In this document: piece after piece, positions 46,145 to 54,904 of the stretch
Layout: each line of letters opens with the position of its first letter
How positions within the stretch are numbered: the stretch's first letter is position 1
Notes under the pieces: generated by a model
What the model saw: the letters and a program-made list of their open reading frames with translations, nothing else
Database searches by the model: none
What the model was told of the DNA's origin: nothing
Position numbers and translations under genes: made by a program
NCBI GenBank assembly: GCA_963823535.1
Contig: CAWGLZ010000005.1
Span: 124,001 to 188,000, forward strand
Origin: RPQJ01 sp963823535
Lineage (GTDB): Bacteria > Pseudomonadota > Gammaproteobacteria > Steroidobacterales > Steroidobacteraceae
Length of the DNA stretch: 64,000 bases
Reading direction: 5' to 3'

Positions 46145-46864
46145 ATGGACGAATCCCCACGTTACCGGCCCCTCTACCAGCAGGTCTACGATTTCCTGGT
46201 GAAGCAGATCGCCGCCGGGGAATGGGGTCCGGGGGAATCGCTGCCCTCCGAGCAGGCGCTCGCGGGTAGGCTCAACGTCAGCCAGGGCACGGTGCGCAAG
46301 GCACTCGATTCCCTGGCGGCGGACAGCCTCATCGACCGCCGCCAGGGCAAGGGCACCTACGTCGCGGAGCATACCCAGGAGCGAGCACTGTTCCGGTTCT
46401 TCCGCATGGCCCGCCCGGGCGGTGCCCGGGCCGTGCCCACGAGTGTCGGCGACAGTCTGCGGCGGCGCGCGGCAAAGGTGGCCGATGTCGCCAAGCTCGC
46501 ACTCAAGCCGGGGGTCGAGGTCTACGAACTCAATCGCGTGCGCCTCATCGACGGCGAACCCGCCGTGATGGAACGCATCGTGCTGCCCGCGGCACTCTTC
46601 CCGGGCCTCGAGCGCCACGACCACCTGCCCAACGCGCTGTATGCCCTGTATCAACAGGAATATGGCGTCAACATCGTTTCGGCCCAGGAGGAACTGCGTG
46701 CGGATACCGCGCGCAAGGAGGATTGCCGCAGGCTGGCCCTGTCTCCCGGGGCTCCACTGCTGCACATCGACCGCGTCGCGATCTCGCTCGAGGGGACGCG
46801 CGTCGAGTGGCGAGTCAGCCGCTGCGACACGACGCACTTCGTGTACGCCGTCACCCTGTCCTGA
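46145..46864 (+). CDS. GntR-family regulator, HutC/UTRA type
   Basis: 239 aa. The winged HTH is PLYQQVYDFLVKQIAAGEWGP, then LPSEQALAGRLNVSQGTVRK and RRQGKGTYVAEH. The UTRA ligand domain follows (VYELNRVRLIDGEPAVMERI, RVEWRVSRCDTTHF), as in HutC-type repressors that bind pathway intermediates. It heads the plus-strand kinase-aldolase-isomerase-glycosidase operon and is divergent from suyA. The two TCTTATATAAG sites make it the likely repressor of all three transcription units. The inducer, perhaps a sulfosugar or sulfolactate, is unknown. Confidence 0.9.
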   Translation: MDESPRYRPLYQQVYDFLVKQIAAGEWGPGESLPSEQALAGRLNVSQGTVRKALDSLAADSLIDRRQGKGTYVAEHTQERALFRFFRMARPGGARAVPTSVGDSLRRRAAKVADVAKLALKPGVEVYELNRVRLIDGEPAVMERIVLPAALFPGLERHDHLPNALYALYQQEYGVNIVSAQEELRADTARKEDCRRLALSPGAPLLHIDRVAISLEGTRVEWRVSRCDTTHFVYAVTLS

Positions 46865-46876
46865 GTCCACGCCGCC

Positions 46877-47806
46877 ATGGCCATCGTGCTCTGCGTCGGT
46901 CACGCGGTGCAGGACTTCGTGTTCACGGTCCTGGATCTGCCCGACCGCGGACAGAAGTACCGCGCGACCGGTTTCGAGAGCGTCGGCGGCGGACCGGCGG
47001 CCACCGCGGCGGTCGCGATCGCACGGCTGGGCGGTCATGCGTCGCTGGCGGCCCGGGTCGGTGACGACGCTGCGGCCGACATGATTGCAGCCGAGTTGCG
47101 CGCACACGGCGTCGACTGCACGCACCTGCGGCGTTGCCGCGGCGCCGGGTCGTCGGTGTCGGCGGTGTTCGTCGACGCGCGCGGCGAGCGAATGATCGTC
47201 AACCACCTCGACCCGGCGATGCCGGGCGATCCCGGCTGGTTGCCCGCGGTGGCCACGTTGGCGGCCGACGCGGTCCTGGCGGATACACGCTGGCCCGAGG
47301 GCGCGCTCGTCGCGCTCCAGGGCGCGCGCGCGGCCGGATTGCCGGCCGTGCTGGACGCCGACCGGCCGATTCCGCCGGATGGTGCGCTGCTGCACGCGGC
47401 GACGCACGTTGCGTTCGCCGCGGATGCGCTCGCGGAGCACGTCGGGCTGCCCGACCCGGTCCGCGCCCTCGAGTCGCTGGCGCCGCGGCTGCCGGGTTGG
47501 TGCTGCGTCACCGTGGGAGGACAGGGCGTGTTCGCGTGGGACCGCGGCGAACTGCGGCACTTGCCGGCCTTCGAGGTCCCGGTGGTGGACACGCTGGGTG
47601 CCGGTGACGTGTGGCATGGGGCCTTCGCGCTGGCGCTGGCCGAAGGACGTGACGAGCTGGCCGCCGCCGGCTTCGCTTCGGCGGCCGCCGCGCTCAAGGT
47701 GCAGCGGGCCGGCGGCCGGGCCGGGGTGCCGAGCCGTGCGGAGGTCGACGCCTTTCTTGCGACGCAGACCGCTGCGCGACGAGCCGACTGGAGGACCATC
47801 GGATGA
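46877..47806 (+). CDS. PfkB-family sugar kinase, candidate 6-deoxy-6-sulfofructose kinase
   Basis: 309 aa, 12 bases after gntR. Ribokinase/PfkB signatures are VGGGPAATAAVAIARLGG (37-43 region) and the C-terminal VVDTLGAGDVWHGAF, with catalytic Asp244. In sulfoglycolysis YihV, of the same family and size, phosphorylates sulfofructose at C1. Its neighbours here, an aldolase and a ketol-isomerase-like protein, supply the flanking steps. Family is certain; the sulfo-substrate is inferred. The stop overlaps the aldolase start. Confidence 0.82.
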   Translation: MAIVLCVGHAVQDFVFTVLDLPDRGQKYRATGFESVGGGPAATAAVAIARLGGHASLAARVGDDAAADMIAAELRAHGVDCTHLRRCRGAGSSVSAVFVDARGERMIVNHLDPAMPGDPGWLPAVATLAADAVLADTRWPEGALVALQGARAAGLPAVLDADRPIPPDGALLHAATHVAFAADALAEHVGLPDPVRALESLAPRLPGWCCVTVGGQGVFAWDRGELRHLPAFEVPVVDTLGAGDVWHGAFALALAEGRDELAAAGFASAAAALKVQRAGGRAGVPSRAEVDAFLATQTAARRADWRTIG

Positions 47807-48849
47807 CTGTCTCTGCGGGGAAGTACTGGGGCATGCGCCGCATGGCCGACGCGGCGGGGCGCTTCAAGATGACGGCGGTCGATCAGCGCCCGCCGATCAA
47901 GAACCCGATCAGGGCGAAGCGCGGCACGCCGGAGGCGCCCTGGGAGGACGTCGCCGGGTTCAAGGAGATGCTGATCCGTGAACTGCAGGGCGAGTCCTCC
48001 GCGATGCTGCTCGATCCGCACTACGCGTATCCCCGCGGTGTCACGATGCTCGATGCCCGACTCGGGCTGATCCTCACGCTCGAGGACTCGATCTTCCGGG
48101 AGACGGCGGGCGGCAGAATTTCGTCGGAGATCGACGACTGGTCGGTCGAGAAGATCAAGCGCGCGGGAGGCGACGCGGTCAAGGTGCTGACCTGGTACCG
48201 GCCGGACGCCGACGCCGGGGTGTGCGCGGCACAGCGGTCTTTTACCCAGCGCATCGGCGAGGCCTGCGCCCGCTACGACATTCCGTTCGTCTTCGAGCTC
48301 CTGCTGCATCCGCTCGCGCACGATGCCGAGCAGACGCGCGAGTACGTCGAGATGCGGACCAAGCAGGCGCAACTCGTGATCGAGAGCGTGCGTACCTTCG
48401 CTGACCCGCGCTTCGGCGTGGACCTCTTCAAGCTCGAGAGCCCGGTGCCGGCCGGCGAGGTGCCGGAGCCCGGTGCGCCTGGCGCCGGCGCCGTGCAGTC
48501 GCTGTTCGACGAACTGCACTGCGCGGCCGGCCGTCCGTGGGTCATGCTCTCGGCCGGAGCCGGCATGGCGGAATTCCAGCGCGTGCTGCATTACGCGTAC
48601 GCCGCTGGCGCCTCCGGTTACCTAGCCGGGCGCGCGATCTGGCTCAAGGCCTTCCAGCACTTCCCGGACTGGGACGGTATCCGCGGCGAACTGCGCGACG
48701 AGGCAGTGCCGTACATGCGGGAACTCAACACATTGACCGACGCGGCAGCGCAGCCGTGGCACCTGCATCCCTGCTATGGCACGGGCGGCGCGCGCGTCGA
48801 GCCCGCGGACTCGAGTTTCCGGCACGGCTACGCCGGCTTTGGAGGATGA
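47803..48849 (+). CDS. LacD-type class I aldolase, candidate sulfofructose-1-phosphate aldolase
   Basis: 348 aa. The fold is that of tagatose-1,6-bisphosphate aldolase (LacD) and YihT. Lys residues in conserved positions are K127 (GDAVKVLTWYRPD) and K210 (FGVDLFKLESPVP), the latter aligned with the Schiff-base Lys region. MLLDPHYAYPR and GASGYLAGRAIW are further blocks. YihT cleaves sulfofructose-1-phosphate to DHAP and sulfolactaldehyde. The protein is longer than YihT (about 290 aa). The 3-carbon sulfo product would feed the suy/slc genes on the opposite strand. Confidence 0.78.
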   Translation: MTVSAGKYWGMRRMADAAGRFKMTAVDQRPPIKNPIRAKRGTPEAPWEDVAGFKEMLIRELQGESSAMLLDPHYAYPRGVTMLDARLGLILTLEDSIFRETAGGRISSEIDDWSVEKIKRAGGDAVKVLTWYRPDADAGVCAAQRSFTQRIGEACARYDIPFVFELLLHPLAHDAEQTREYVEMRTKQAQLVIESVRTFADPRFGVDLFKLESPVPAGEVPEPGAPGAGAVQSLFDELHCAAGRPWVMLSAGAGMAEFQRVLHYAYAAGASGYLAGRAIWLKAFQHFPDWDGIRGELRDEAVPYMRELNTLTDAAAQPWHLHPCYGTGGARVEPADSSFRHGYAGFGG

Positions 48850-48850
48850 C

Positions 48851-50248
48851 ATGTCGCTGACCTATGGCGTGGCGGTCCTCGCCCGTCCCACGTTCGACGT
48901 CCCGTTTGCCGAGGACATGAAGAACCGCGCCTTCGCAGCGCTCGAGGCGGCCGGCATCCGCACGGTCGGTCCGCGTGAGCTGCTTTTCGACCGGGCCGCG
49001 GCCGAGCGGGCGATCGACGAGATCCGCAGCGCCGGTCCGATCGACCTGCTGCTCGTCCTGCAGATCACGTTCACGGACGCGACGATGACCGTGAAGCTCG
49101 CGAAGGAGGCGACGGCGCCGCTCGCCGTGTGGGCCGTACCCGAGCCGCGAATCGGCGGACGCCTGCGCCTGAACGCCTACTGTGGCCTGAACCTGGCGGC
49201 CCACGCGCTCGGCCGCAGCGGCGTCGCACACGGATGGCTGTATGCCGCGCCGGATGCGCCGGGGCTGACCGATCGCCTGCGCGAACTGGCGAGGCCGGCG
49301 ATCGTCGTGCCCTCGCGCGCCCGGCTCGTGCCGGGCGCGGCCGCCGCCGAGGCGGATGCGGTGCTCGACTCGCTGCGTGGTTCGAAGATCACGGTGGTCG
49401 GCAAGCATCCGGACGGCTTCGACACCTGCGAGTACGACGAAGAGCTGCTGCTGCGGCTCGCCGGCATGCGCGTGGAGACGGTGCAGCTTGGCCAGTTGTT
49501 CGACAAAGCGCGCGCGATGGACCACGGACGCGTCAGTGCGGCCCGCGCTGGCGCTGCCCGCGAACTCGAGGGCCTGGATGACGTCGACCAGGAGCAGCTC
49601 GATCGGTCGTTCCGGGTCTTCTGTGCGCTCGAGGACGTGCAGCAGGAGAGCCACGCCAGGGGGCTCGCGGTGCGCTGCTGGCCCGAGATGTTCACCGAGT
49701 ATGGTTGTGCCGCCTGCGGCCCGATGGCGATGATGAACCAGAAGCGGGTGCCTGCTGCCTGCGAGGCGGACGTGCACGGGTCGGTGTCGCAGCTGATCCT
49801 GCAGGAACTCGCGGGCGAACCCGCCTGGATGGCCGACCTGGTGGACATCACGCCGGCCGACGACACGGCCGTGCTCTGGCATTGCGGCCTCGCGCCACTC
49901 TCCATGCGGGACCCCGAGGCGCATGCGGAGGCCACGATCCACACCAACCGCAGGATGCCCCTGCTGCACCAGTTCCCGATCAAGCCCGGCCGCGTCACGC
50001 TGGCGCGACTGTCCCGCGCGCGCAACGTCACCAAACTCATGATCGCGGGCGCGCAGGTGATCCGGGCACCGATGGCGTTCACTGGTTGCTCGGGCACCGT
50101 GAGGTTCGATCGGCCGGCGGAGGACGTCGGGCGCACCATCATGGAGGAGGGCCTCGAGCACCACTTCGCCCTGGCCTACGGCGACCACAAGCCGGCGCTG
50201 AGGGCGATCGCCGCGCGCTGGAAAGTTCCGGTTCTCGAGCTCGCCTGA
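48851..50248 (+). CDS. L-fucose/L-arabinose isomerase-like protein, candidate sulfoquinovose isomerase
   Basis: 465 aa from ATG 48851, one base after the aldolase stop. It resembles the FucI/AraA-like fold: N-terminal domain ending near FTDATMTVKLAKEATAPLAVW, central NAYCGLNLAAHAL, and late CWPEMFTEYGCAACGPMAMMN plus QFPIKPGRVTLARLSR. Isomerases of this family (SqvD/SftI) convert sulfoquinovose to sulfofructose in the Bacillus transaldolase route, whereas E. coli uses the unrelated YihS. Its place between aldolase and glycosidase supports that step. Substrate is inferred. Confidence 0.72.
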   Translation: MSLTYGVAVLARPTFDVPFAEDMKNRAFAALEAAGIRTVGPRELLFDRAAAERAIDEIRSAGPIDLLLVLQITFTDATMTVKLAKEATAPLAVWAVPEPRIGGRLRLNAYCGLNLAAHALGRSGVAHGWLYAAPDAPGLTDRLRELARPAIVVPSRARLVPGAAAAEADAVLDSLRGSKITVVGKHPDGFDTCEYDEELLLRLAGMRVETVQLGQLFDKARAMDHGRVSAARAGAARELEGLDDVDQEQLDRSFRVFCALEDVQQESHARGLAVRCWPEMFTEYGCAACGPMAMMNQKRVPAACEADVHGSVSQLILQELAGEPAWMADLVDITPADDTAVLWHCGLAPLSMRDPEAHAEATIHTNRRMPLLHQFPIKPGRVTLARLSRARNVTKLMIAGAQVIRAPMAFTGCSGTVRFDRPAEDVGRTIMEEGLEHHFALAYGDHKPALRAIAARWKVPVLELA

Positions 50249-50249
50249 C

Positions 50250-52319
50250 GTGGGCGCCTTCGACATCGAGGCGCCGAACTGGGGACGCATCCCGCCGGTG
50301 CGAGTGACCGGCGTGCCGGAGTCCCTGGCTGACGGGAGCGTCCTGGTGCCGACCGACGCGGGTCCGTTGCGTGCGGCGCTGCTCGAGAGTGGTGCGCGCC
50401 TGCGCCTGGGCCCGGATGCGCGCGACTACGGCATCCTGCTGCGCGAGCCCGCCACCGTGCCGGCCCGTGTCGAGCGGTTCGATGGGGGTACGCGGCTCGT
50501 CTCGGGCGAGCGCGTGCTCGAGATCGGCCACGCGCCGCTGTCGTTCTCGCTCACGGTGGCTGGCCGGCCGGTGGCTTCTTCGCCCAGCGACGCACACTTC
50601 GTGCGGCGCTTCCGGCTGCCGCCTTTTGCGCGCATCGATGACGCCTGGTTCGTCAGCCTCGAGCTCGGTCACGACACTCCCGTGTTCGGCCTGGGCGAGA
50701 AGTGGGGACGGCTCGACCGGCGTGGGCAGCTCGTGCGGTCCTACAACCATGACGCGCTCGGGGTGAATGCCGAGGTCAGCTACAAGAACGCCCCGTTTGC
50801 CTGGAGCCCCGAGGGCTGGGGAGTGTTCGTGCACACCGTCGGTCCGGTGGTGCACGGGGTGGGCTACGCGCCGTGGTCGCAGCGCGCTTACGGGTTGAAG
50901 ATCGTCGACGTGGCCCTGGACCTGTTCCTGTTCGACGGGACCAATGGTGCGCAGATCCTCGGCCAGTACACGGCGCTCACGGGGCGCGCGCCCGTCCCGC
51001 CGCTCTGGAGCCTCGGTCTGATCCTCTCCAAGGCGTACTACCGCACGGCAGAGGAGATCCTCGCTGCGGCGCGCGAGGTGCGTGCGCGGGGCATGCCGTG
51101 CGACACGATCACTTTCGATGGCCGTGCCTGGCAGGACACCGATACGCGCTTCGCCTTCGAATGGGACCCTTCGCGCTACCCGGACCCCGGGACCGTGATC
51201 GCCCAGCTCAAGTCGCTCGGCTTCCGTGTCTGCGTCTGGGAGTATCCGCTGGTGTCGGTGCGCAACGCGCTATTCGACGAGCTCGCGGCCAAGGGTTGGC
51301 TGCTGAAAGACGCGCGCTCGGGCGCCGCGTATCGCTTCCAGTGGGACCTCGAGCCGTTCGGTGCGGTGCTGACGCCGCTGCCGGAGTCGGGTCTGCTCGA
51401 CTTCACGCATCCTGAAGCCTACGCATACTGGCGGGATCGACATCGCGAGCTCTTCGAACTCGGTGTCGACATGATCAAGCCCGACTTCGGCGAGCAGGTC
51501 GAGGCACACGCCGTGGCCTCCGACGGTGCGCAGGGGGATGCCCTGCACAATGTCTATGCATTGCTCTACAACCGCTGCGTCTACGAGGCGGCCAGCCGCT
51601 ACTCGAAGGGCGGCGCGTTCCTGTTCAGCCGGGCCGGCTGGGCCGGTTCGCAGCGATATCCGTCGCAATGGGGCGGCGATCCGCAGGCGGACTGGGGCGG
51701 GCTGGCGGCGAGCATCCGCGGTGGCCTGTCCTGGGGCCTGAGCGGTGCGCCGTACTACGCGACCGACGTGGGCGGGTTCTATGGCGATGAGCGCGACCCG
51801 CTGCTCTACGTGCGCTGGGCCCAGGCGTCGGTGTTCTCCGCGCACATGCGACTGCATGGCATCGGGCCCCGGGAGCCCTGGTCGTACGGGCCGGAGGCGG
51901 AGCGGGCGGCGATGTCGGCGTTCGAGCTGCGCTACCGCATGCTGCCGTACCTCGCGCGCGCCGTGGAGCAGGCGGCCGCGACGGGGCTGCCCGTGCAGAG
52001 GGCAATGGCGCTCGCCTGCCCGGACGAGCCCGAGGCCTGGGCGTTCGACCACCAGTTCTTCTGCGGGGACGATCTGCTCGTCGCCCCGTGCCTCGCCCCG
52101 TCCGGGCGGGTCCGCGTGTACCTGCCGGAGGGCGAGTGGCGCCGGTTTCCGGGCGGTGAGGCGCTCGCGGGCGGCCGCACGCACGACCTGCGGCTCGCGC
52201 TCGACGAGCTGGCCGTCTTCGCGCGGTCCGGGACCGGGATCCCGCTCGGACCGGCCGTCCAGCATACCGGCGAACTGGGCCCGACCCCCAGCGTCATCGA
52301 GACCTGGCGCGCTCCCTGA
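50250..52319 (+). CDS. GH31 alpha-glycosidase, candidate sulfoquinovosidase
   Basis: 689 aa from GTG 50250. GH31 nucleophile D412 lies in DMIKPDFGEQV and the acid/base D477 in YPSQWGGDPQADW. N-terminal blocks VFGLGEKWGRLDRRGQ and YNHDALGVNAEVSYKNAPF resemble the YicI alpha-xylosidase branch, not the YihQ sulfoquinovosidase branch. No signal peptide is visible, so it is probably cytoplasmic. In this cluster it should release a sugar for the isomerase; co-transcribed glp genes suggest a glyceryl aglycone. Alpha-xylosidase or other alpha-glycosidase activity remains possible. Confidence 0.78.
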   Translation: MGAFDIEAPNWGRIPPVRVTGVPESLADGSVLVPTDAGPLRAALLESGARLRLGPDARDYGILLREPATVPARVERFDGGTRLVSGERVLEIGHAPLSFSLTVAGRPVASSPSDAHFVRRFRLPPFARIDDAWFVSLELGHDTPVFGLGEKWGRLDRRGQLVRSYNHDALGVNAEVSYKNAPFAWSPEGWGVFVHTVGPVVHGVGYAPWSQRAYGLKIVDVALDLFLFDGTNGAQILGQYTALTGRAPVPPLWSLGLILSKAYYRTAEEILAAAREVRARGMPCDTITFDGRAWQDTDTRFAFEWDPSRYPDPGTVIAQLKSLGFRVCVWEYPLVSVRNALFDELAAKGWLLKDARSGAAYRFQWDLEPFGAVLTPLPESGLLDFTHPEAYAYWRDRHRELFELGVDMIKPDFGEQVEAHAVASDGAQGDALHNVYALLYNRCVYEAASRYSKGGAFLFSRAGWAGSQRYPSQWGGDPQADWGGLAASIRGGLSWGLSGAPYYATDVGGFYGDERDPLLYVRWAQASVFSAHMRLHGIGPREPWSYGPEAERAAMSAFELRYRMLPYLARAVEQAAATGLPVQRAMALACPDEPEAWAFDHQFFCGDDLLVAPCLAPSGRVRVYLPEGEWRRFPGGEALAGGRTHDLRLALDELAVFARSGTGIPLGPAVQHTGELGPTPSVIETWRAP

Positions 52320-52354
52320 GCCGGCGCTCGTCGCGTGAAAACAACGGGTCTCTC

Positions 52355-52381
52355 ATGTCTTATATAAGGGTTGTAAGACAT
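52355..52381. promoter_or_regulatory. GntR-type operator upstream of the TonB receptor gene
   Basis: ATGTCTTA (52355-52362) and TAAGACAT (52374-52381) are perfect inverted arms with an 11-base spacer. Inside, CTTATATAAG (52359-52368) repeats the palindrome seen at 46063-46072. It lies about 95-120 bases ahead of the coding start, where a promoter would sit. Confidence 0.65.
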
Positions 52382-52474
52382 AGAATCTTCATGCTACCGT
52401 CGTTTTCATCAGGAGTCCGCGCGCCGGTTGCGGACGAAACGCCACGCGAACAGAACGACTTAGGGGGATATCAA

Positions 52475-54793
52475 ATGCACGCTCGCCCATGCCGCCCGGT
52501 CCGGAGTCCGATCGCCCTTGCCGTCCTCGCGGCTCTTGCCACCGCACCGGCGGCCCGGGCGCAGGACGCGACGACCGGCGCGCTCGAGGAAATCATCGTC
52601 ACGGCGCAGAAGCGCGAGCAGAACCTGCAGGAGGTGCCGATCGCGGTCTCGGTCGTGAGCGGCAATCTGGTCGAGTCCGTTGGTGGGTTCAGCGCCGAGT
52701 CGCTCAAGCAGCTGGTCCCGTCGCTCAATATCCGCAAGACGAACACGCAGCTCAACCAGGCGTTGTTCCTGCGCGGGGTGGGCACGATCAACTTCGCGAT
52801 CGCGGCGCAGCCGAGTGTCGCCTTCGTGCTCGATGGCGTCGTGCTGTCGTCCGCGGGCGAGGCTTTCGGCGACCTGTACGACGTCGAGCGCGTCGAGGTG
52901 CTGAGGGGCCCGCAGGGTACCCTGTTCGGGAAGAACGCATCCGCGGGCGTCGTCAACGTCGTCTCGAGGAAACCGGCCGAGGAACTGGGCGGTTACGTGG
53001 ACCTCGGCTGGTACGAGGACGACGAGCTGCGTGTCAGGGCCGCGCTCGACGCCCCGATCACCGACACGCTGCGCACTCGCACGACCGTGACCTGGGGCAA
53101 CTTCGATGGTTACATCAAGAACGTGAGCGACACGCCGGCCGGCGGCAAGCTGAACGGCTACGACCGCTGGGGCATCCGCAGCATCTGGGTGGCCGAGCCG
53201 AGCGACGACATCGAACTCACGTTCATCGGCGACTATCGCGAATCCGACGACAACTGCTGCGTCGAGGTGATCGGCGCTCCCCTGACCGGCTCGACGGCGG
53301 CCGCGGTTGACTCGCTGCTGGAGGGTACCGACTACCTCAAGGGCGACGAGAGCCGCAAGGTCCGACAGAACCTCGTGATGACCTCCGAGGAAGAGGCCTG
53401 GGGCCTCTCGGCGCAGGCCGACTTCGGCATCGGCGACTACACCCTCACCTCCATCACCGCCTATCGGACCTGGGACTCGACCGAAATCCGCGAGGGCGAC
53501 TGGCTGGACGCCGGTCCGGCGTACGTCGGCATCAACCAGCTGCACGACTTCGGGCCGCAGACGCAGGATACGTTCTCGCAGGAACTGCGCATCGCCTCGC
53601 CGGGCGGGCAGTTCCTCGACTACGTCGCCGGCCTCTACTACGCTCAGACGGACGCCGAGCGCTACTTCCGCCGCGATACTGAGGTCTGCCGCTCGAGCAC
53701 GCTGCCGGCCGACGCGACGGGCCTGCAGCCCTGCACGCCGACGGCCTCGGTGATCGAGGCGCCCTCGGCCGACGCCCGGTTCGGGGCCGACTTCGAGAAC
53801 CTCGCCGCATTCGCGGATGGCACCTTCAACGTGGCCGAGCGCTGGCGCCTGATTGCAGGCCTGCGCTGGACGCAGGACGACCTGAGCTTCTACCACACCT
53901 ACAACTTTTCCCCGATCCCCGGGCCGGGCATCCGTACTGAGCCGGGCGGTGGATCGACGAGCCTCAAGGGAAGCAATTCGTCGGATGAGATCTCGGGGCG
54001 TGCGGGCGTTCAGTTCGACGTGTCGGACGACTTCATGACCTATGCCACCTACTCGCGCGGCTACAAGGGCCCGGCCTACAACGTCTTCTTCAACATGACG
54101 GTAAACAACGCCGAGGTCATCGACGCAGAGACGGCCGACTCCTACGAGGTCGGCTTCAAGTCGACGCTGGCCGACGGCCGCGTGATACTTAACGGCGCCT
54201 TGTTCTCCGCGAAGTACGAGAACTTCCAGGCGAACAACTTCCTGTTCCTGAATGGCACGCTGATCACGACGCTCACCAACGCGGGCGACGTGTCGACGGA
54301 GGGATTCGAACTCGACTTCCTGGCCCGGCCGATCGACAACCTCTCGCTGAGTGGTGGCGTCGCCTACACCGACGCGAAGGTAGACAAGTTCTTCACGCCG
54401 CCCGGTTCCACCCCGACCGTCCGTGACAACACGAAGCTGCCGCTGGCCCCGGAATGGAAGGCATCGCTCGCGGCCGAGTACCGGGCCGAGTTCGATGCGG
54501 TGGACGTGATCCCCGGCCTGCTGTTCGTGTACACGGATGACCAGTACTCCGACCTGAACGAGGTCCCGATCACCCTGATCCCGTCCTATTCCACGATCGA
54601 CCTGACCGTGGCCATCACCGACAAGAGCGACCGGTACCGGGTCACGCTGGTCGGACGCAACATCACGGACGAGAGCTTCGCGGCACTGGTGACGCGCGGT
54701 GGCCCGGCGGGCGCACCACGACTGCAGATTCCCCGCGAGGCCGACCAGTACTTCGGCGTGCAGTTCCGCGCAAATTTCGGCGGAACGCGCTGA
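52475..54793 (+). CDS. TonB-dependent outer-membrane receptor
   Basis: 772 aa from ATG 52475 (AGGGGGA upstream); an earlier in-frame ATG at 52355 falls inside the operator and is unlikely. The signal peptide is IALAVLAALATAPAARAQ. The plug domain begins EEIIVTAQKREQNLQEVP, with VFDVERVEVLRGPQGTLFGKN-like YDVERVEVLRGPQGTLFG and NVVSRKP. A beta-barrel follows and ends in an aromatic-containing strand. It should import a substrate such as a glycoside using TonB energy. The shared operator ties it to the sulfosugar cluster. Confidence 0.93.
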   Translation: MHARPCRPVRSPIALAVLAALATAPAARAQDATTGALEEIIVTAQKREQNLQEVPIAVSVVSGNLVESVGGFSAESLKQLVPSLNIRKTNTQLNQALFLRGVGTINFAIAAQPSVAFVLDGVVLSSAGEAFGDLYDVERVEVLRGPQGTLFGKNASAGVVNVVSRKPAEELGGYVDLGWYEDDELRVRAALDAPITDTLRTRTTVTWGNFDGYIKNVSDTPAGGKLNGYDRWGIRSIWVAEPSDDIELTFIGDYRESDDNCCVEVIGAPLTGSTAAAVDSLLEGTDYLKGDESRKVRQNLVMTSEEEAWGLSAQADFGIGDYTLTSITAYRTWDSTEIREGDWLDAGPAYVGINQLHDFGPQTQDTFSQELRIASPGGQFLDYVAGLYYAQTDAERYFRRDTEVCRSSTLPADATGLQPCTPTASVIEAPSADARFGADFENLAAFADGTFNVAERWRLIAGLRWTQDDLSFYHTYNFSPIPGPGIRTEPGGGSTSLKGSNSSDEISGRAGVQFDVSDDFMTYATYSRGYKGPAYNVFFNMTVNNAEVIDAETADSYEVGFKSTLADGRVILNGALFSAKYENFQANNFLFLNGTLITTLTNAGDVSTEGFELDFLARPIDNLSLSGGVAYTDAKVDKFFTPPGSTPTVRDNTKLPLAPEWKASLAAEYRAEFDAVDVIPGLLFVYTDDQYSDLNEVPITLIPSYSTIDLTVAITDKSDRYRVTLVGRNITDESFAALVTRGGPAGAPRLQIPREADQYFGVQFRANFGGTR

Positions 54794-54839
54794 GGCGCGT
54801 CAGGGCCGCCCATGGCCGGGTGGCTTGCCCCATAATCCT

Positions 54840-54867
54840 GCACGGGCCGCCCAGGGGCGGCCCGTGC
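54840..54867. terminator. Strong GC hairpin after the TonB receptor gene
   Basis: GCACGGGCCGCC pairs perfectly with GGCGGCCCGTGC (12 bp) around CAGG. There is no T-tract. It may terminate the receptor transcript or reduce read-through into the TRAP genes. Confidence 0.6.
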
Positions 54868-54904
54868 CGTCACGGGAGGCGGTGGAGCGGCCGGTGCCAA
54901 GCAC

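Noticed and set aside
52355..52474. Upstream ATG at 52355 as the TonB receptor start
   Set aside because: It lies inside the palindromic operator; the signal peptide and ribosome site fit ATG 52475.
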